Position numbers and translations under genes: made by a program. This document shows positions 17,839 through 26,275 of a stretch of 64,000 nucleotides of DNA, piece after piece (position 1 is the stretch's first letter; the number at the start of each line of letters is the position of its first letter). The notes under the pieces are model-generated. The model was not told the DNA's origin. It worked only from the letters and a program-made list of their open reading frames with translations, and searched no databases. The DNA comes from an uncultured Gelidibacter sp. (GTDB lineage: Bacteria; Bacteroidota; Bacteroidia; Flavobacteriales; Flavobacteriaceae): NCBI RefSeq assembly GCF_947500795.1, contig NZ_CANMTE010000001.1:372001-436000 (forward strand), in the 5' to 3' direction.

Positions 17839-18732
17839 TTGCATAAAAAATCACTTCATAATAATAAATACAATTTTGATGAACTCGTTAAACATCACGA
17901 GGCTTTAAAACCGCATGTGTTTGTAAACGATTATCAAACCCAAACGATAGATTTTTCAAATCCAGCAGCCGTAAAAGCTTTAAATACGGCGCTCTTGGCC
18001 ACATATTATGGTGTAAAGTACTGGGAGTTTCCTGATGAAAATTTATGTCCGCCCATTCCGAGTCGTGCTGATTACATGCATCATTTAGCGGATGTTTTAA
18101 GACGAAGTAATCTAGAAGACAACGTTACTGTACTGGATGTGGGAACGGGCGCCACATGCATTTATCCGTTATTGGGCAATGCGCTTTATAACTGGAATTT
18201 TGTAGGGACTGATATTGATAAAAAATCACTTCAAATCGCTCAAAAAATCATTGATAAAAATAATTTATCGGAAGCTATTGAAGTGCGATTGCAGCCGGAC
18301 TATCAGCAGATATTAAAAGGAATCATCAAACCATCAGATAAGTTTACCGCTTCAGTGTGTAATCCGCCATTTTTCAAAAGTCAAGCAGATGCTTTTGAAG
18401 CTACCAAAACGAAATTGAAAGGATTAGGTAGGGAAGGGGACAAAGTGGTTAGAAACTTTAGTGGTACGCCAACAGAGTTGTGTTATGCAGGAGGCGAGAA
18501 GGCTTTTTTACATAATTATCTATACGAAAGCTCACAGTATAAACAACAGTGTTTTTGGTATACAAGTTTGGTGTCTAACGTTAACCACGTCGAATCTATG
18601 AAAGCATCTTTAAAGAAATTGGGCGCTACAGAGTTTCAGGTTGTAGATATGATTCAAGGCAATAAAGTGAGTAGAATAGTGGCTTGGAGTTTTTTAACCA
18701 AGCAAGAACAAAACGAGTGGAATAAAAATTAA
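17839..18732 (+). CDS. rlmF: 23S rRNA (adenine(1618)-N6)-methyltransferase RlmF
   Basis: A 297-residue SAM-dependent methyltransferase that modifies A1618 of 23S rRNA. The SAM-binding motif is LDVGTGATCIYPL (about residues 99-111), and the catalytic CNPPFF near 174-179 is typical of N6-adenine methyltransferases. N-terminal HKKSLHNNKY matches the conserved start of the family, which supports the TTG codon at 17839 as the true start. bshB1 begins 4 bases after its stop, so the two are in one operon. Confidence 0.9.
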   Translation: MHKKSLHNNKYNFDELVKHHEALKPHVFVNDYQTQTIDFSNPAAVKALNTALLATYYGVKYWEFPDENLCPPIPSRADYMHHLADVLRRSNLEDNVTVLDVGTGATCIYPLLGNALYNWNFVGTDIDKKSLQIAQKIIDKNNLSEAIEVRLQPDYQQILKGIIKPSDKFTASVCNPPFFKSQADAFEATKTKLKGLGREGDKVVRNFSGTPTELCYAGGEKAFLHNYLYESSQYKQQCFWYTSLVSNVNHVESMKASLKKLGATEFQVVDMIQGNKVSRIVAWSFLTKQEQNEWNKN

Positions 18733-18736
18733 ATAC

Positions 18737-19453
18737 ATGAAATTAGATATTTTGGCTATCGGAGCACATCCTGATGATGTAGAATTGGGTTGCGGCGGAA
18801 CCATAGCAAAAGAAGTACATAACGGGAAAAAAGTAGGCATTATTGATCTTACTCGAGGCGAATTAGGAACACGCGGTACGGCAGAAACAAGAAAATCTGA
18901 AGCTGAAGAAGGCGCCAAAATTTTAGGAGTTGCCGTACGGGAAAATTTAGGGTTTGCGGATGGTTTTTTTGTCAATGATAAAGAACACCAATTGCAAATT
19001 ATTAAAATGATCAGAAAATATCAGCCTGAAATTGTGTTATGCAACGCCATTGATGATCGTCATATTGATCATGCTAAAGGCAGTAAATTGGTAAGCGACG
19101 CTTGTTTTTTAAGCGGATTGATGAAAATTGAAACAGAATTGGATGGCAAAATGCAAGAACAATGGCGTCCAAAATTTGTTTACCATTACATTCAATGGAA
19201 AAATATTGAGCCAGATGTGGTAGTGGATGTTTCTGGATTTATGGATATAAAAATTGCAGCGGTCCACGCTTATAAAACGCAATTCTTTGATCCTGAGAGT
19301 GAAGCGCCACAAACACCTATCAGTAGTAAAAACTTTACAGATAGCATAGATTATAGAGCGCGGGATTTAGGAAGATTAATCGGAACTGAACACGCTGAGG
19401 GGTTTACGGTAGAACGTTACCCTGCTGTGAAAAGTTTATTCGATTTAGTGTAA
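18737..19453 (+). CDS. bshB1: Bacillithiol biosynthesis deacetylase BshB1
   Basis: A 238-residue cytosolic zinc deacetylase of the LmbE/PIG-L family that removes the acetyl group of GlcNAc-malate in bacillithiol synthesis. AIGAHPDDVELGCGG (residues 7-21) holds the zinc-binding HPDD, and the histidine pair in DDRHIDHAKG completes the site. Length and motifs match BshB1 closely, and bacillithiol is the low-molecular-weight thiol expected in Bacteroidota. It follows rlmF by 4 bases. Confidence 0.9.
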   Translation: MKLDILAIGAHPDDVELGCGGTIAKEVHNGKKVGIIDLTRGELGTRGTAETRKSEAEEGAKILGVAVRENLGFADGFFVNDKEHQLQIIKMIRKYQPEIVLCNAIDDRHIDHAKGSKLVSDACFLSGLMKIETELDGKMQEQWRPKFVYHYIQWKNIEPDVVVDVSGFMDIKIAAVHAYKTQFFDPESEAPQTPISSKNFTDSIDYRARDLGRLIGTEHAEGFTVERYPAVKSLFDLV

Positions 19454-19471
19454 TTTTTTTTCAAAAAGACT

Positions 19472-19501
19472 TTGTAAACATTAGTAAATAATATACATTT
19501 G
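19472..19501 (+). promoter_or_regulatory. Bacteroidota-type promoter for tRNA-His
   Basis: TTG at 19472-19474, a 19-base spacer, then TACATTTG at 19494-19501, an exact match to the -33/-7 consensus. It lies about 50 bases before the tRNA, giving a short 5' leader. Confidence 0.7.
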
Positions 19502-19551
19502 CACCTCCCAACCAATACAGGTTGGATCGCATCGCAAGATGTGGCTACATG

Positions 19552-19625
19552 GTGGTTGTAGCTCAGTTGGTTAGAGCATCGGTTTGTGGTACCGAGGGTC
19601 GCCGGTTCGAGCCCGGTCTTCCACC
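19552..19625 (+). tRNA. tRNA-His (anticodon GTG)
   Basis: Cloverleaf readable by eye: D arm GCTC...GAGC, anticodon stem TCGGT/ACCGA with loop TTGTGGT giving anticodon GTG at 19586-19588, and T arm GCCGG-TTCGAGC-CCGGT. A G at 19551 is the encoded or near-encoded G-1 opposite discriminator C at 19625, a histidine identity feature. CCA is not encoded. The acceptor stem GTGGTTG/CTTCCAC has two adjacent U-U mismatches at pairs 5-68 and 6-67. Confidence 0.93.
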
Positions 19626-19706
19626 CAAAATATAAGCCTTCAAAGCAATTTGAGGGCTTTTTTTGTGCCCAACGCTGAACTAAACACGTCTAGGGCGAGA
19701 AAGCTT

Positions 19707-19850
19707 GTACTGAGCGTAGTCGAAGAACCTGTACTGAGCGCAGTCGAAGAACCTGTACTGAGCGCAGTTGAAGAACACGTACTGAGCGTAGTCGAAGAAC
19801 CTGTACTGAGCGCGGTCGAAGAATCTGTACTGAGCGCAGTCGAAGTAAGG
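19707..19850. repeat. 24-bp tandem repeat, six units
   Basis: Six consecutive 24-base units start at GTACTGAGCG, the rest approximating YAGTCGAAGAACCT. Core ACTGAGCGCAGT has 4-base inverted arms. Units differ at one to six positions, most in the last. Related GAGCGCAGTCGAAG sequences are widespread intergenic repeats in Bacteroidota genomes (from memory). Because 24 is a multiple of three it keeps a frame open; it starts 82 bases after tRNA-His and is not likely to be translated. Confidence 0.9.
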
Positions 19851-19900
19851 GATAATTCTCAAAAGTTGTGGGATTTCTATGCTCTGTCATTCCATTCCAA

Positions 19901-20364
19901 TTTGTCATTCCGACGTCAGGAGGAATCCCATAACCGTGGAGGCACTATGGGACAAAGATGATGCGATGTCTCATTACATTCGACATGACAAAAATGGGAC
20001 GAAGTCGAAAAATTGTGGGATTTCTACGCCCTGTCATTCCATTCAAATTTGTCATTCCGACGTCAGGAGGAATCCCATAACCATGGCGACTCTATGGTAC
20101 AAAGATGATGTGATGTCTCATTACATTCAACATGACAAAAACGGGAAGTGTCATTCCCTATCGCCGTTGTGGTTTTGTCATTCCGACGTTAGGAGGAATC
20201 CCATATCCGTGGAAGTTCTATGGTACAAAGATCATGTGATGTCTCATTACATTCGACATGACAAACCTGGGAAGTGTCATTCCGACGTCAGGAGGAATCC
20301 CATGACAGTGGTGATTCTATGGTACAAAGATGATGTGATGTCTCATTACATTCGACATGACAAA
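19901..20364. repeat. Four tandem 92-bp elements with terminal inverted repeats
   Basis: Copies at 19901-19992, 20048-20139, 20174-20265 and 20273-20364, each exactly 92 bases. Each starts TTTGTCATTCCGACG (the fourth has two changes at its start) and ends CATGACAAA, giving 8-base terminal inverted repeats TTTGTCAT/ATGACAAA. Inside, ATTCCGACGTCAGGAGGAAT can fold on itself. Middle and right parts are strongly conserved. They contain no credible coding sequence, so they look like MITE- or REP-type non-autonomous elements. The cluster ends 8 bases before the nuclease stop codon. Confidence 0.85.
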
Positions 20365-20372
20365 AATGTTAA

Positions 20373-21152
20373 TTAAAACAAATCATTCAAGACCTTAGCG
20401 AGTCTAATACCTGCAATTTGCATTTGTGTACGCGCCGTATTTAAATATTTATAAGAATATTCATAACGTAAATTTTCACCTGCTTCAGTAGCATTGTAAA
20501 CGTCTTTTGCAAGAACTTGTGTTTCATTCACCCAATCAACGATAGAACCTTGTTGCAAATATTTCACTTGGGCTTTTGATAACTGGTCAGCATTTGCTGA
20601 TAGTTCACTATAGGTCATGCCGTAGGATTCCAGCATTTGACTGTCCCATACTCTATGAAGGTTTGTGTCTTTATTGAACCATTTTACCCTAACATCATTA
20701 CCGCCTTTGTCTTCCTCACGACCAACATGCAACGGCTGATGTAAATCGCCAATCAAATGAATGAGCATTTTTAAGTAAAATGCTTTATCGTCATCGGACG
20801 CATTTTCATCTGTGATGATGCTTTTGCATTTTGCTATTCCTGTCACTAAATCGCCTTCTGGATTTTTTGTAGACGTTTCATAGGTGTCCTCAAAAGACAT
20901 ATTAACGTAATGCCAAACGCCAAATTCCCTGTAGCGTGGATCAGATTTTATTTCATCGCTAAACGTAGATACCAACGCTAAAGATTGGTGGTTTAATAGC
21001 TTTTTGAGCTTACGTTTGGTTTTGTTGGTTGTATGTTGATCAGCAATAGCACCCACCACACGATGTCCTGTGGCGCCCCATTTTTTAGTAGCGAAACTCT
21101 GTGTATTAAAAAGTAAAGCAAGGAGTAATAGAAGTACTGGAATTGGTCTCAT
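20373..21152 (-). CDS. Secreted S1/P1-type nuclease
   Basis: A 259-residue exported nuclease starting MRPIPVLLLLL. The signal peptide runs to about residue 21 (NTQSFA) and the mature protein begins near TKKWGATGHRVVG; the tryptophan and histidine here are zinc ligands in S1/P1 enzymes. The later HLIGDLHQPLHVG gives further ligands of the tri-zinc site. Such enzymes cleave single-stranded nucleic acid and 3'-nucleotides outside the cytoplasm. An 18-codon longer frame exists upstream but lacks a signal-like start. A cluster of 92-bp elements abuts its 3' end. Confidence 0.9.
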   Translation of the reverse strand: MRPIPVLLLLLALLFNTQSFATKKWGATGHRVVGAIADQHTTNKTKRKLKKLLNHQSLALVSTFSDEIKSDPRYREFGVWHYVNMSFEDTYETSTKNPEGDLVTGIAKCKSIITDENASDDDKAFYLKMLIHLIGDLHQPLHVGREEDKGGNDVRVKWFNKDTNLHRVWDSQMLESYGMTYSELSANADQLSKAQVKYLQQGSIVDWVNETQVLAKDVYNATEAGENLRYEYSYKYLNTARTQMQIAGIRLAKVLNDLF

Positions 21153-21168
21153 AAAATTTAATATCGTA

Positions 21169-22518
21169 TTATTTTTTGTTACGTCTGTTGTAGTTTTTGT
21201 CGCCACGTGTTTTAGGCTTTTTGTATTTTTTTACGATTTCTCGCCTGTAGGAACCTCCCAAATTTTCCTTTTGGTTTTTCTCCTTTTTCTCATGAAAAGC
21301 AGGTCCTGGAGCATCTTCGTCGCGTCGTTTTATCGGATTATAGCGTTCCTTGTATTGTGGGCGTTCTTCTTCAAGAAGTTCTGTAGACATTTCAACGCCT
21401 TCAGGGATTTCTTTTAGCGGAATTTCCATCTGCATCAATTCTTCAATGCCTGTCACCATTTCCTGTTCAGCTTCTGTTGAAAAAAGTAAGGAATGTCCTT
21501 CGCGTTCTGCACGACCGGTACGTCCAATTCGGTGCATATAATTCTCAGGGAAACTTGGCGTGTCAAAATTGATAACATGGCTGATATGATCAATATCGAG
21601 TCCACGTGCCATCACATCTGTAGCAATTAAGATGCGATTGCTGCCTTCTCTAAATTGTTCAATACTCCTAAGTCGGTAATTTTGTGTTTTGTTGGAGTGA
21701 ATAACGCAACTTTCATCACGAAAGTGTTCTTCTATTTTGTCAAATAATAAATCTGCCATTTTTTTATAGGCGACAAAAATCAACACCTTATTATAGGTTT
21801 CTTTATCTGCCAATAAATGTTTTAAAACATTCACCTTTGAATAAAAGTTAGGCACATTATAGCGTTCTTGACTAATATTTTCTAATGGCGTTCCAGACAC
21901 AGCAATCGTTACTTTTTCAGGTTTAATGAAAAAATTAGTAATCAATTCATCCACATCCTCAGTCATAGTTGCTGAAAACATGATGTTTTGTCTGCGCTCC
22001 GGAAGAATGTCAAAAATGTTCAAAAGTTGATGTCTAAACCCTAAATCGAGCATCACATCTACTTCATCAATCACCATTTTTTGAATGGATTTAAGTTGCA
22101 GCACGTGACTCACCGCCAAATCGAACAAACGTCCAGGAGTGGCTACTACGATATCTAAACCTTGGGCAACAGCATGTTTTTGGGTGTTGATATTGACACC
22201 TCCATAAACGCCAAGTACTCTTACATTGATGTATTTGGTAAGTTTTTCAATCTCATCTACAACCTGAACAACCAACTCTCGCGTTGGTACCAATACAAGG
22301 ACGCGTGGATTGTTTTGTTTGGAATATGGCAGATTCCTAAGAATCGGCAACATATAAGCATAGGTTTTTCCCGTTCCTGTTTGTGCAATTCCCACCATGT
22401 CTTTTCCTGAAGCCACCACATTAAAGGCTTCTTCCTGAATAGGTGTAGGAGTGGTAAACCCTAAATCGTCTAGGGCGTTATATAATGGGGTATTTAAGTT
22501 CAGGTTTTTAAAGCTCAA
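21169..22518 (-). CDS. DEAD-box ATP-dependent RNA helicase
   Basis: A 449-residue RNA helicase. The Q motif is TTPTPIQEEA, motif I AQTGTGKT near residues 43-50, motif Ia PTREL, motif II DEVD (in place of DEAD), motif III SAT, and motif VI HRIGRTGRA. The last 70 residues are rich in lysine, arginine and glutamate, a typical RNA-binding tail. It unwinds short RNA duplexes in ribosome assembly, cold adaptation or RNA decay. The nuclease gene follows 16 bases downstream and may be read from the same transcript. Confidence 0.93.
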   Translation of the reverse strand: MSFKNLNLNTPLYNALDDLGFTTPTPIQEEAFNVVASGKDMVGIAQTGTGKTYAYMLPILRNLPYSKQNNPRVLVLVPTRELVVQVVDEIEKLTKYINVRVLGVYGGVNINTQKHAVAQGLDIVVATPGRLFDLAVSHVLQLKSIQKMVIDEVDVMLDLGFRHQLLNIFDILPERRQNIMFSATMTEDVDELITNFFIKPEKVTIAVSGTPLENISQERYNVPNFYSKVNVLKHLLADKETYNKVLIFVAYKKMADLLFDKIEEHFRDESCVIHSNKTQNYRLRSIEQFREGSNRILIATDVMARGLDIDHISHVINFDTPSFPENYMHRIGRTGRAEREGHSLLFSTEAEQEMVTGIEELMQMEIPLKEIPEGVEMSTELLEEERPQYKERYNPIKRRDEDAPGPAFHEKKEKNQKENLGGSYRREIVKKYKKPKTRGDKNYNRRNKK

Positions 22519-22623
22519 GGTATTTAATTTTAAATGATGTTTAATATGTTGTGTTGAAGCTTCAGTTTTAAGTAACTACATGGCTTTTTTACACAATTGG
22601 CAAAGTTAATGCTAATTAATAAC

Positions 22624-23514
22624 TTATGCTAAATGCGTTTTATGTATTTCAATGGTGTAGGAGGCGCTGTAAGTCTTGCTCTTGTCTAATGCAATAATAC
22701 CTTCTTTGTCTTTTAAAAGTTGTGTACTGTTTTCAGAATCGGCAACACCTTGCCAAGGTTCTATACAGACAAAATGGGCTTTTGGCTTGGCCCAAATTCC
22801 CATAAAAGGAAAATCAGCAAAGCGGACGTTAAGAATTTCGCCATATTTTTTACTGGTTAAGGTGATTTTATCCGATTTAAGATCTTTAAATACAAGCGCA
22901 TCCTTATCAAATAAATGTTCATGTAAATTGATGGTGTTTGGTGTCGAAAAAATAGGTTCAGTGTTTAAGTTTAAGAGACCATTCTCCATATTGATGAGAT
23001 GTGTTAAGCTGTTTTCTGCTTGATTAAACTCTAGAGTATAATTAGAATAATCTTCATCAGAATATAGCGGACATTTAAATGCAGGATGTCCACCAACCGA
23101 GAAATACATGGTTTTTTCGTCCTTGTTTTTTACGGTATAGGTGATCTTAATGCGATTGTCCAGCAACTCATAACTGACCAAATATTCAAATTCGAATGGA
23201 TAGTTTTTAAGTGTTTCTTCTGATGATACTAATTTTAAAGTCAGTTGTTGGTCACATTTTTCTTCAACCGAAAAGGAAGTGTTGTGCCTAACGAAGCCAT
23301 GTTTTGGTAAAGTGTATGATTTGTTGTCATGAATGAACGTGTTTTCTTTTAAAGCACCTACAATTGGAAATAAATTGGGTGCATGTCCAGTCCAAAACTC
23401 AGGATTGCCATCCCACATGAATTCCATATTATTTTTTACGGCGGATATTTTTTGTAATTCCGCGCCAGTTGGATGAATGGCGAGTTCTAAAAGTCCATTT
23501 TTTAAGCTAAACAT
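22624..23514 (-). CDS. Aldose 1-epimerase family protein
   Basis: A 296-residue beta-sandwich protein of the galactose mutarotase/YeaD-like family. Visible family features: GAELQKIS early in the fold, the HGFVRH segment near residues 79-84, the catalytic-region histidine in GGHPAFKCP (about 150-158), and the acidic strand around CIEPWQG near 250. It would interconvert sugar anomers or bind hexose phosphates. Another in-frame ATG lies two codons upstream (23520). It diverges from the chorismate-binding gene. Confidence 0.87.
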   Translation of the reverse strand: MFSLKNGLLELAIHPTGAELQKISAVKNNMEFMWDGNPEFWTGHAPNLFPIVGALKENTFIHDNKSYTLPKHGFVRHNTSFSVEEKCDQQLTLKLVSSEETLKNYPFEFEYLVSYELLDNRIKITYTVKNKDEKTMYFSVGGHPAFKCPLYSDEDYSNYTLEFNQAENSLTHLINMENGLLNLNTEPIFSTPNTINLHEHLFDKDALVFKDLKSDKITLTSKKYGEILNVRFADFPFMGIWAKPKAHFVCIEPWQGVADSENSTQLLKDKEGIIALDKSKTYSASYTIEIHKTHLA

Positions 23515-23595
23515 GAGCAATATATTTTCAACTAAAGTACAAAGTTCTTAATAAGTTTGCAGAATGTGATTAACTTTACTTCGGAAAATTGAGCC

Positions 23596-24885
23596 TTGAG
23601 AACACGACATACTTTTACGATAGCGAACCCAGATTTTAAAGCACAACTTTTACAGTGGAGCCAACAATTTGAGGAAGTAGTTTGGTTAGATTCCAATAAT
23701 TATCAGCAAAACTACAGCACCTATGATGTCGTTTTGGCGGTAGATGCTTTTACATGTATTTCTACGGATAGTCATCAGGGATTCGATCAATTGCAAGAAT
23801 ATCAAGCCATCACTAAAGACTGGATTTTTGGCTACTTAACCTACGATTTGAAAAATGATCTTGAAAACCTAAAATCGGAGCATTTTGACGGTTTAGAGTT
23901 TCCAGAACTTTTCTTTTTTCAACCTAAAAAGATTTTCTTAATTAAGGGTGATATTGTCGAAATGGACTATCTAAAAATGGTGGATGACGAATTTGAATCT
24001 GATCTAAAAGAAATTGCCGCAATTGACTTCGATGAACCAACAAAACCGAGAAAACCTGTAAACATTCAAATGCGATTGACTAAAGAGCAGTATGTTGCTA
24101 AAGTCAATACCATGTTGGACCATATTCATAGAGGCGATATTTATGAAGCTAATTTTTGTCACGAATTTTATGCTGATAAGGCCCAGATTGATCCTCTAAC
24201 GACCTATAAAAAACTGAATGCCATTTCTAAAGCACCCTTTGCGGCGTATTTCAGGAACCATGATCACTTTCTATTGTCTGCCTCTCCGGAAAGATATCTA
24301 AAGAAAATTGGGAACAAGGTAATTTCTCAGCCTATTAAAGGGACGGCTTCGCGATCAAAAGATCAATTGTTAGATGAAAATTTAAAAAACGAACTTCAAA
24401 ACAATCCAAAAGAGCGAAGTGAGAACATCATGATTGTTGATTTGGTACGTAATGATTTGTCACACACCGCGAAAAAAGGAAGTGTCACCGTTGAAGAATT
24501 GTGCGCCATCTATACCTTTGAACAAGTACACCAAATGATATCGACAATTACGTCTGAAGTAGAAGCTACAATTCCGCCGGTTCATATTTTAAAAACTACG
24601 TTTCCTATGGGAAGTATGACGGGAGCACCAAAAATTTCTGCCATGCAAATTATTGAGGACCTGGAAGAAAATAAGCGCGGATTATATTCTGGGAGCATCG
24701 GTTATTTTACACCTTCGGGCGATTTTGATTTTAATGTGGTTATCAGAAGTATTCTTTATAATGCCGATAACAACTATGTTTCCTATTCTGTAGGCAGCGC
24801 CATTACTTCAAAAAGTGATCCTCTTAAAGAATATGAGGAGTGCTTGATTAAGGCGAAAGCAATGAAGGAAGTGCTGGAAAATTAA
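23596..24885 (+). CDS. pabB: Chorismate-binding enzyme (PabB-like component I)
   Basis: A 429-residue chorismate-binding protein of the anthranilate synthase I/aminodeoxychorismate synthase family. It starts at TTG (23596), preceded by a -10-base gap from the divergent promoter region. Catalytic-core motifs visible are PIKGTASR, ENIMIVDLVRNDLS, the TTFPMGSMTGAPK loop and a final KEYEECLIKAKAMKE helix. The genome context lacks trp genes, favouring PabB (4-amino-4-deoxychorismate for folate), but trpE-like function cannot be excluded. tilS follows 79 bases downstream. Confidence 0.8.
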   Translation: MRTRHTFTIANPDFKAQLLQWSQQFEEVVWLDSNNYQQNYSTYDVVLAVDAFTCISTDSHQGFDQLQEYQAITKDWIFGYLTYDLKNDLENLKSEHFDGLEFPELFFFQPKKIFLIKGDIVEMDYLKMVDDEFESDLKEIAAIDFDEPTKPRKPVNIQMRLTKEQYVAKVNTMLDHIHRGDIYEANFCHEFYADKAQIDPLTTYKKLNAISKAPFAAYFRNHDHFLLSASPERYLKKIGNKVISQPIKGTASRSKDQLLDENLKNELQNNPKERSENIMIVDLVRNDLSHTAKKGSVTVEELCAIYTFEQVHQMISTITSEVEATIPPVHILKTTFPMGSMTGAPKISAMQIIEDLEENKRGLYSGSIGYFTPSGDFDFNVVIRSILYNADNNYVSYSVGSAITSKSDPLKEYEECLIKAKAMKEVLEN

Positions 24886-24964
24886 TTATATTTAAAGACA
24901 ACCGTGGCGAAGAGAAAATGCTGAGTTCCGCCATTCCAGTCTTTAAACGCCTAATACAAAACTT

Positions 24965-26275
24965 ATGCTAGAAACTTTTCAAAAACATCTTGGGACTAAT
25001 TTAAATATGCTTCATGACAGCCGATTGTTGCTGGCAATTTCTGGAGGTCTTGACAGTGTGGTTTTAGCACATTTATGCCATCAATTACATTTAAAAGTGT
25101 CCTTGGCACATTGTAATTTCAATTTGAGAGGTGATGAAAGTGATGCTGATGAAGATTTTGTATTGCAGTTGGCTGAAGATTTGGATATGGAAGTATTTAT
25201 TGAAAGTTTTGATACCGAAACCTACGCTAAAGAAGAGGGACTTTCCATCCAAATGGCTGCTCGCGAATTGCGTTACACATGGTTTCATGAACTGGCTGAA
25301 CAACTGAAATTTGATTATATCCTCACTGCACACCATGCGGATGACAATCTGGAAACCTTTTTAATCAACTTAACTCGTGGAACGGGCTTGGAAGGCTTGA
25401 CCGGAATTCCAGAAATGGCGGGTAATATTGTCAGACCTTTATTGCCATTTTCTAGAGAAACGTTAGAGGTGTATGCTATTGGACAGGGAATGTCATGGCG
25501 TGAAGATAGTAGTAATGCCTCCACAAAATACTTGAGAAATAAATTGCGACACGATATCATTCCGGTATTGAAACAAATGAATCCGCAATTGCTTCAGAAT
25601 TTTCAAACCACTATTTCAAATCTGCAGGATAGTCAAGATCTTATTGACGACAGTGTTGTACGCATTCAGAAGAAATTCACTAAAGTTGAAGACGATCAGA
25701 TTAAATTGGATGTTCATAAACTTAAAAAGCTCTCTAATCCTAAAGCATATCTCTACCAACTTTTAAAGGATTTTAATTTTACGGCGTGGACTGATGTGGT
25801 GAATCTATTGGATGCACAATCGGGGAAACAGGTGTTTTCATCCACCCACAGACTGCTCAAGGACCGGGATTTTTTGTTGTTGAGTGAAATTGACTCTGAA
25901 ACTGCAGCACAGCCTATATCTATTGAAGAAAACGAGAAAGAAATTGCACTGCCTTTTGGAACATTAGCTTTTGACAAGGTGGATACAATTTCAGAAACAG
26001 CTCCAAACATTCTTTATGTTGATGCTGAAAAATTGATATTTCCGTTAACCTTAAGAAAATGGGAGGAAGGCGATGTGTTTTATCCTTTAGGAATGAAAGG
26101 AAAAAAGAAGTTGAGCAAATATTTTAAGGATGAGAAATTCTCCTTGATTGAAAAAGAGCAAGTGTGGATTATAGAATCTGCTGGAGATGTGGTTTGGATT
26201 GTGGGGAAACGTGCAGATGACCGATTTAAAGTCACCGAGAACACCACTAATATTTTAAAAATAGAAGTACAGTAA
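24965..26275 (+). CDS. tilS: tRNA(Ile)-lysidine synthetase TilS
   Basis: A 436-residue enzyme that converts cytidine 34 of tRNA-Ile (CAU) to lysidine, so it reads AUA. The N-terminal PP-loop ATPase has AISGGLDSVVLAH (about residues 23-35) and HHADDNLETFL near 121-131. Linker helices and the C-terminal TilS domain (about 360-430, FPLTLRKWEEGDVFYPLGMK) follow. It is essential in bacteria that use AUA. Its TAA is followed directly by the adenine deaminase ATG. Confidence 0.95.
   Translation: MLETFQKHLGTNLNMLHDSRLLLAISGGLDSVVLAHLCHQLHLKVSLAHCNFNLRGDESDADEDFVLQLAEDLDMEVFIESFDTETYAKEEGLSIQMAARELRYTWFHELAEQLKFDYILTAHHADDNLETFLINLTRGTGLEGLTGIPEMAGNIVRPLLPFSRETLEVYAIGQGMSWREDSSNASTKYLRNKLRHDIIPVLKQMNPQLLQNFQTTISNLQDSQDLIDDSVVRIQKKFTKVEDDQIKLDVHKLKKLSNPKAYLYQLLKDFNFTAWTDVVNLLDAQSGKQVFSSTHRLLKDRDFLLLSEIDSETAAQPISIEENEKEIALPFGTLAFDKVDTISETAPNILYVDAEKLIFPLTLRKWEEGDVFYPLGMKGKKKLSKYFKDEKFSLIEKEQVWIIESAGDVVWIVGKRADDRFKVTENTTNILKIEVQ

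Noticed and set aside
19584-19961. 125-codon frame across tRNA-His and the 24-bp repeats
   Set aside because: It overlaps the tRNA and remains open only because the repeat unit is a multiple of three; the repetitive PVLSAVEE sequence is not a protein domain.
19879-20376. 165-codon frame across the 92-bp elements
   Set aside because: The frame simply reads repeated copies of a non-coding element with terminal inverted repeats.
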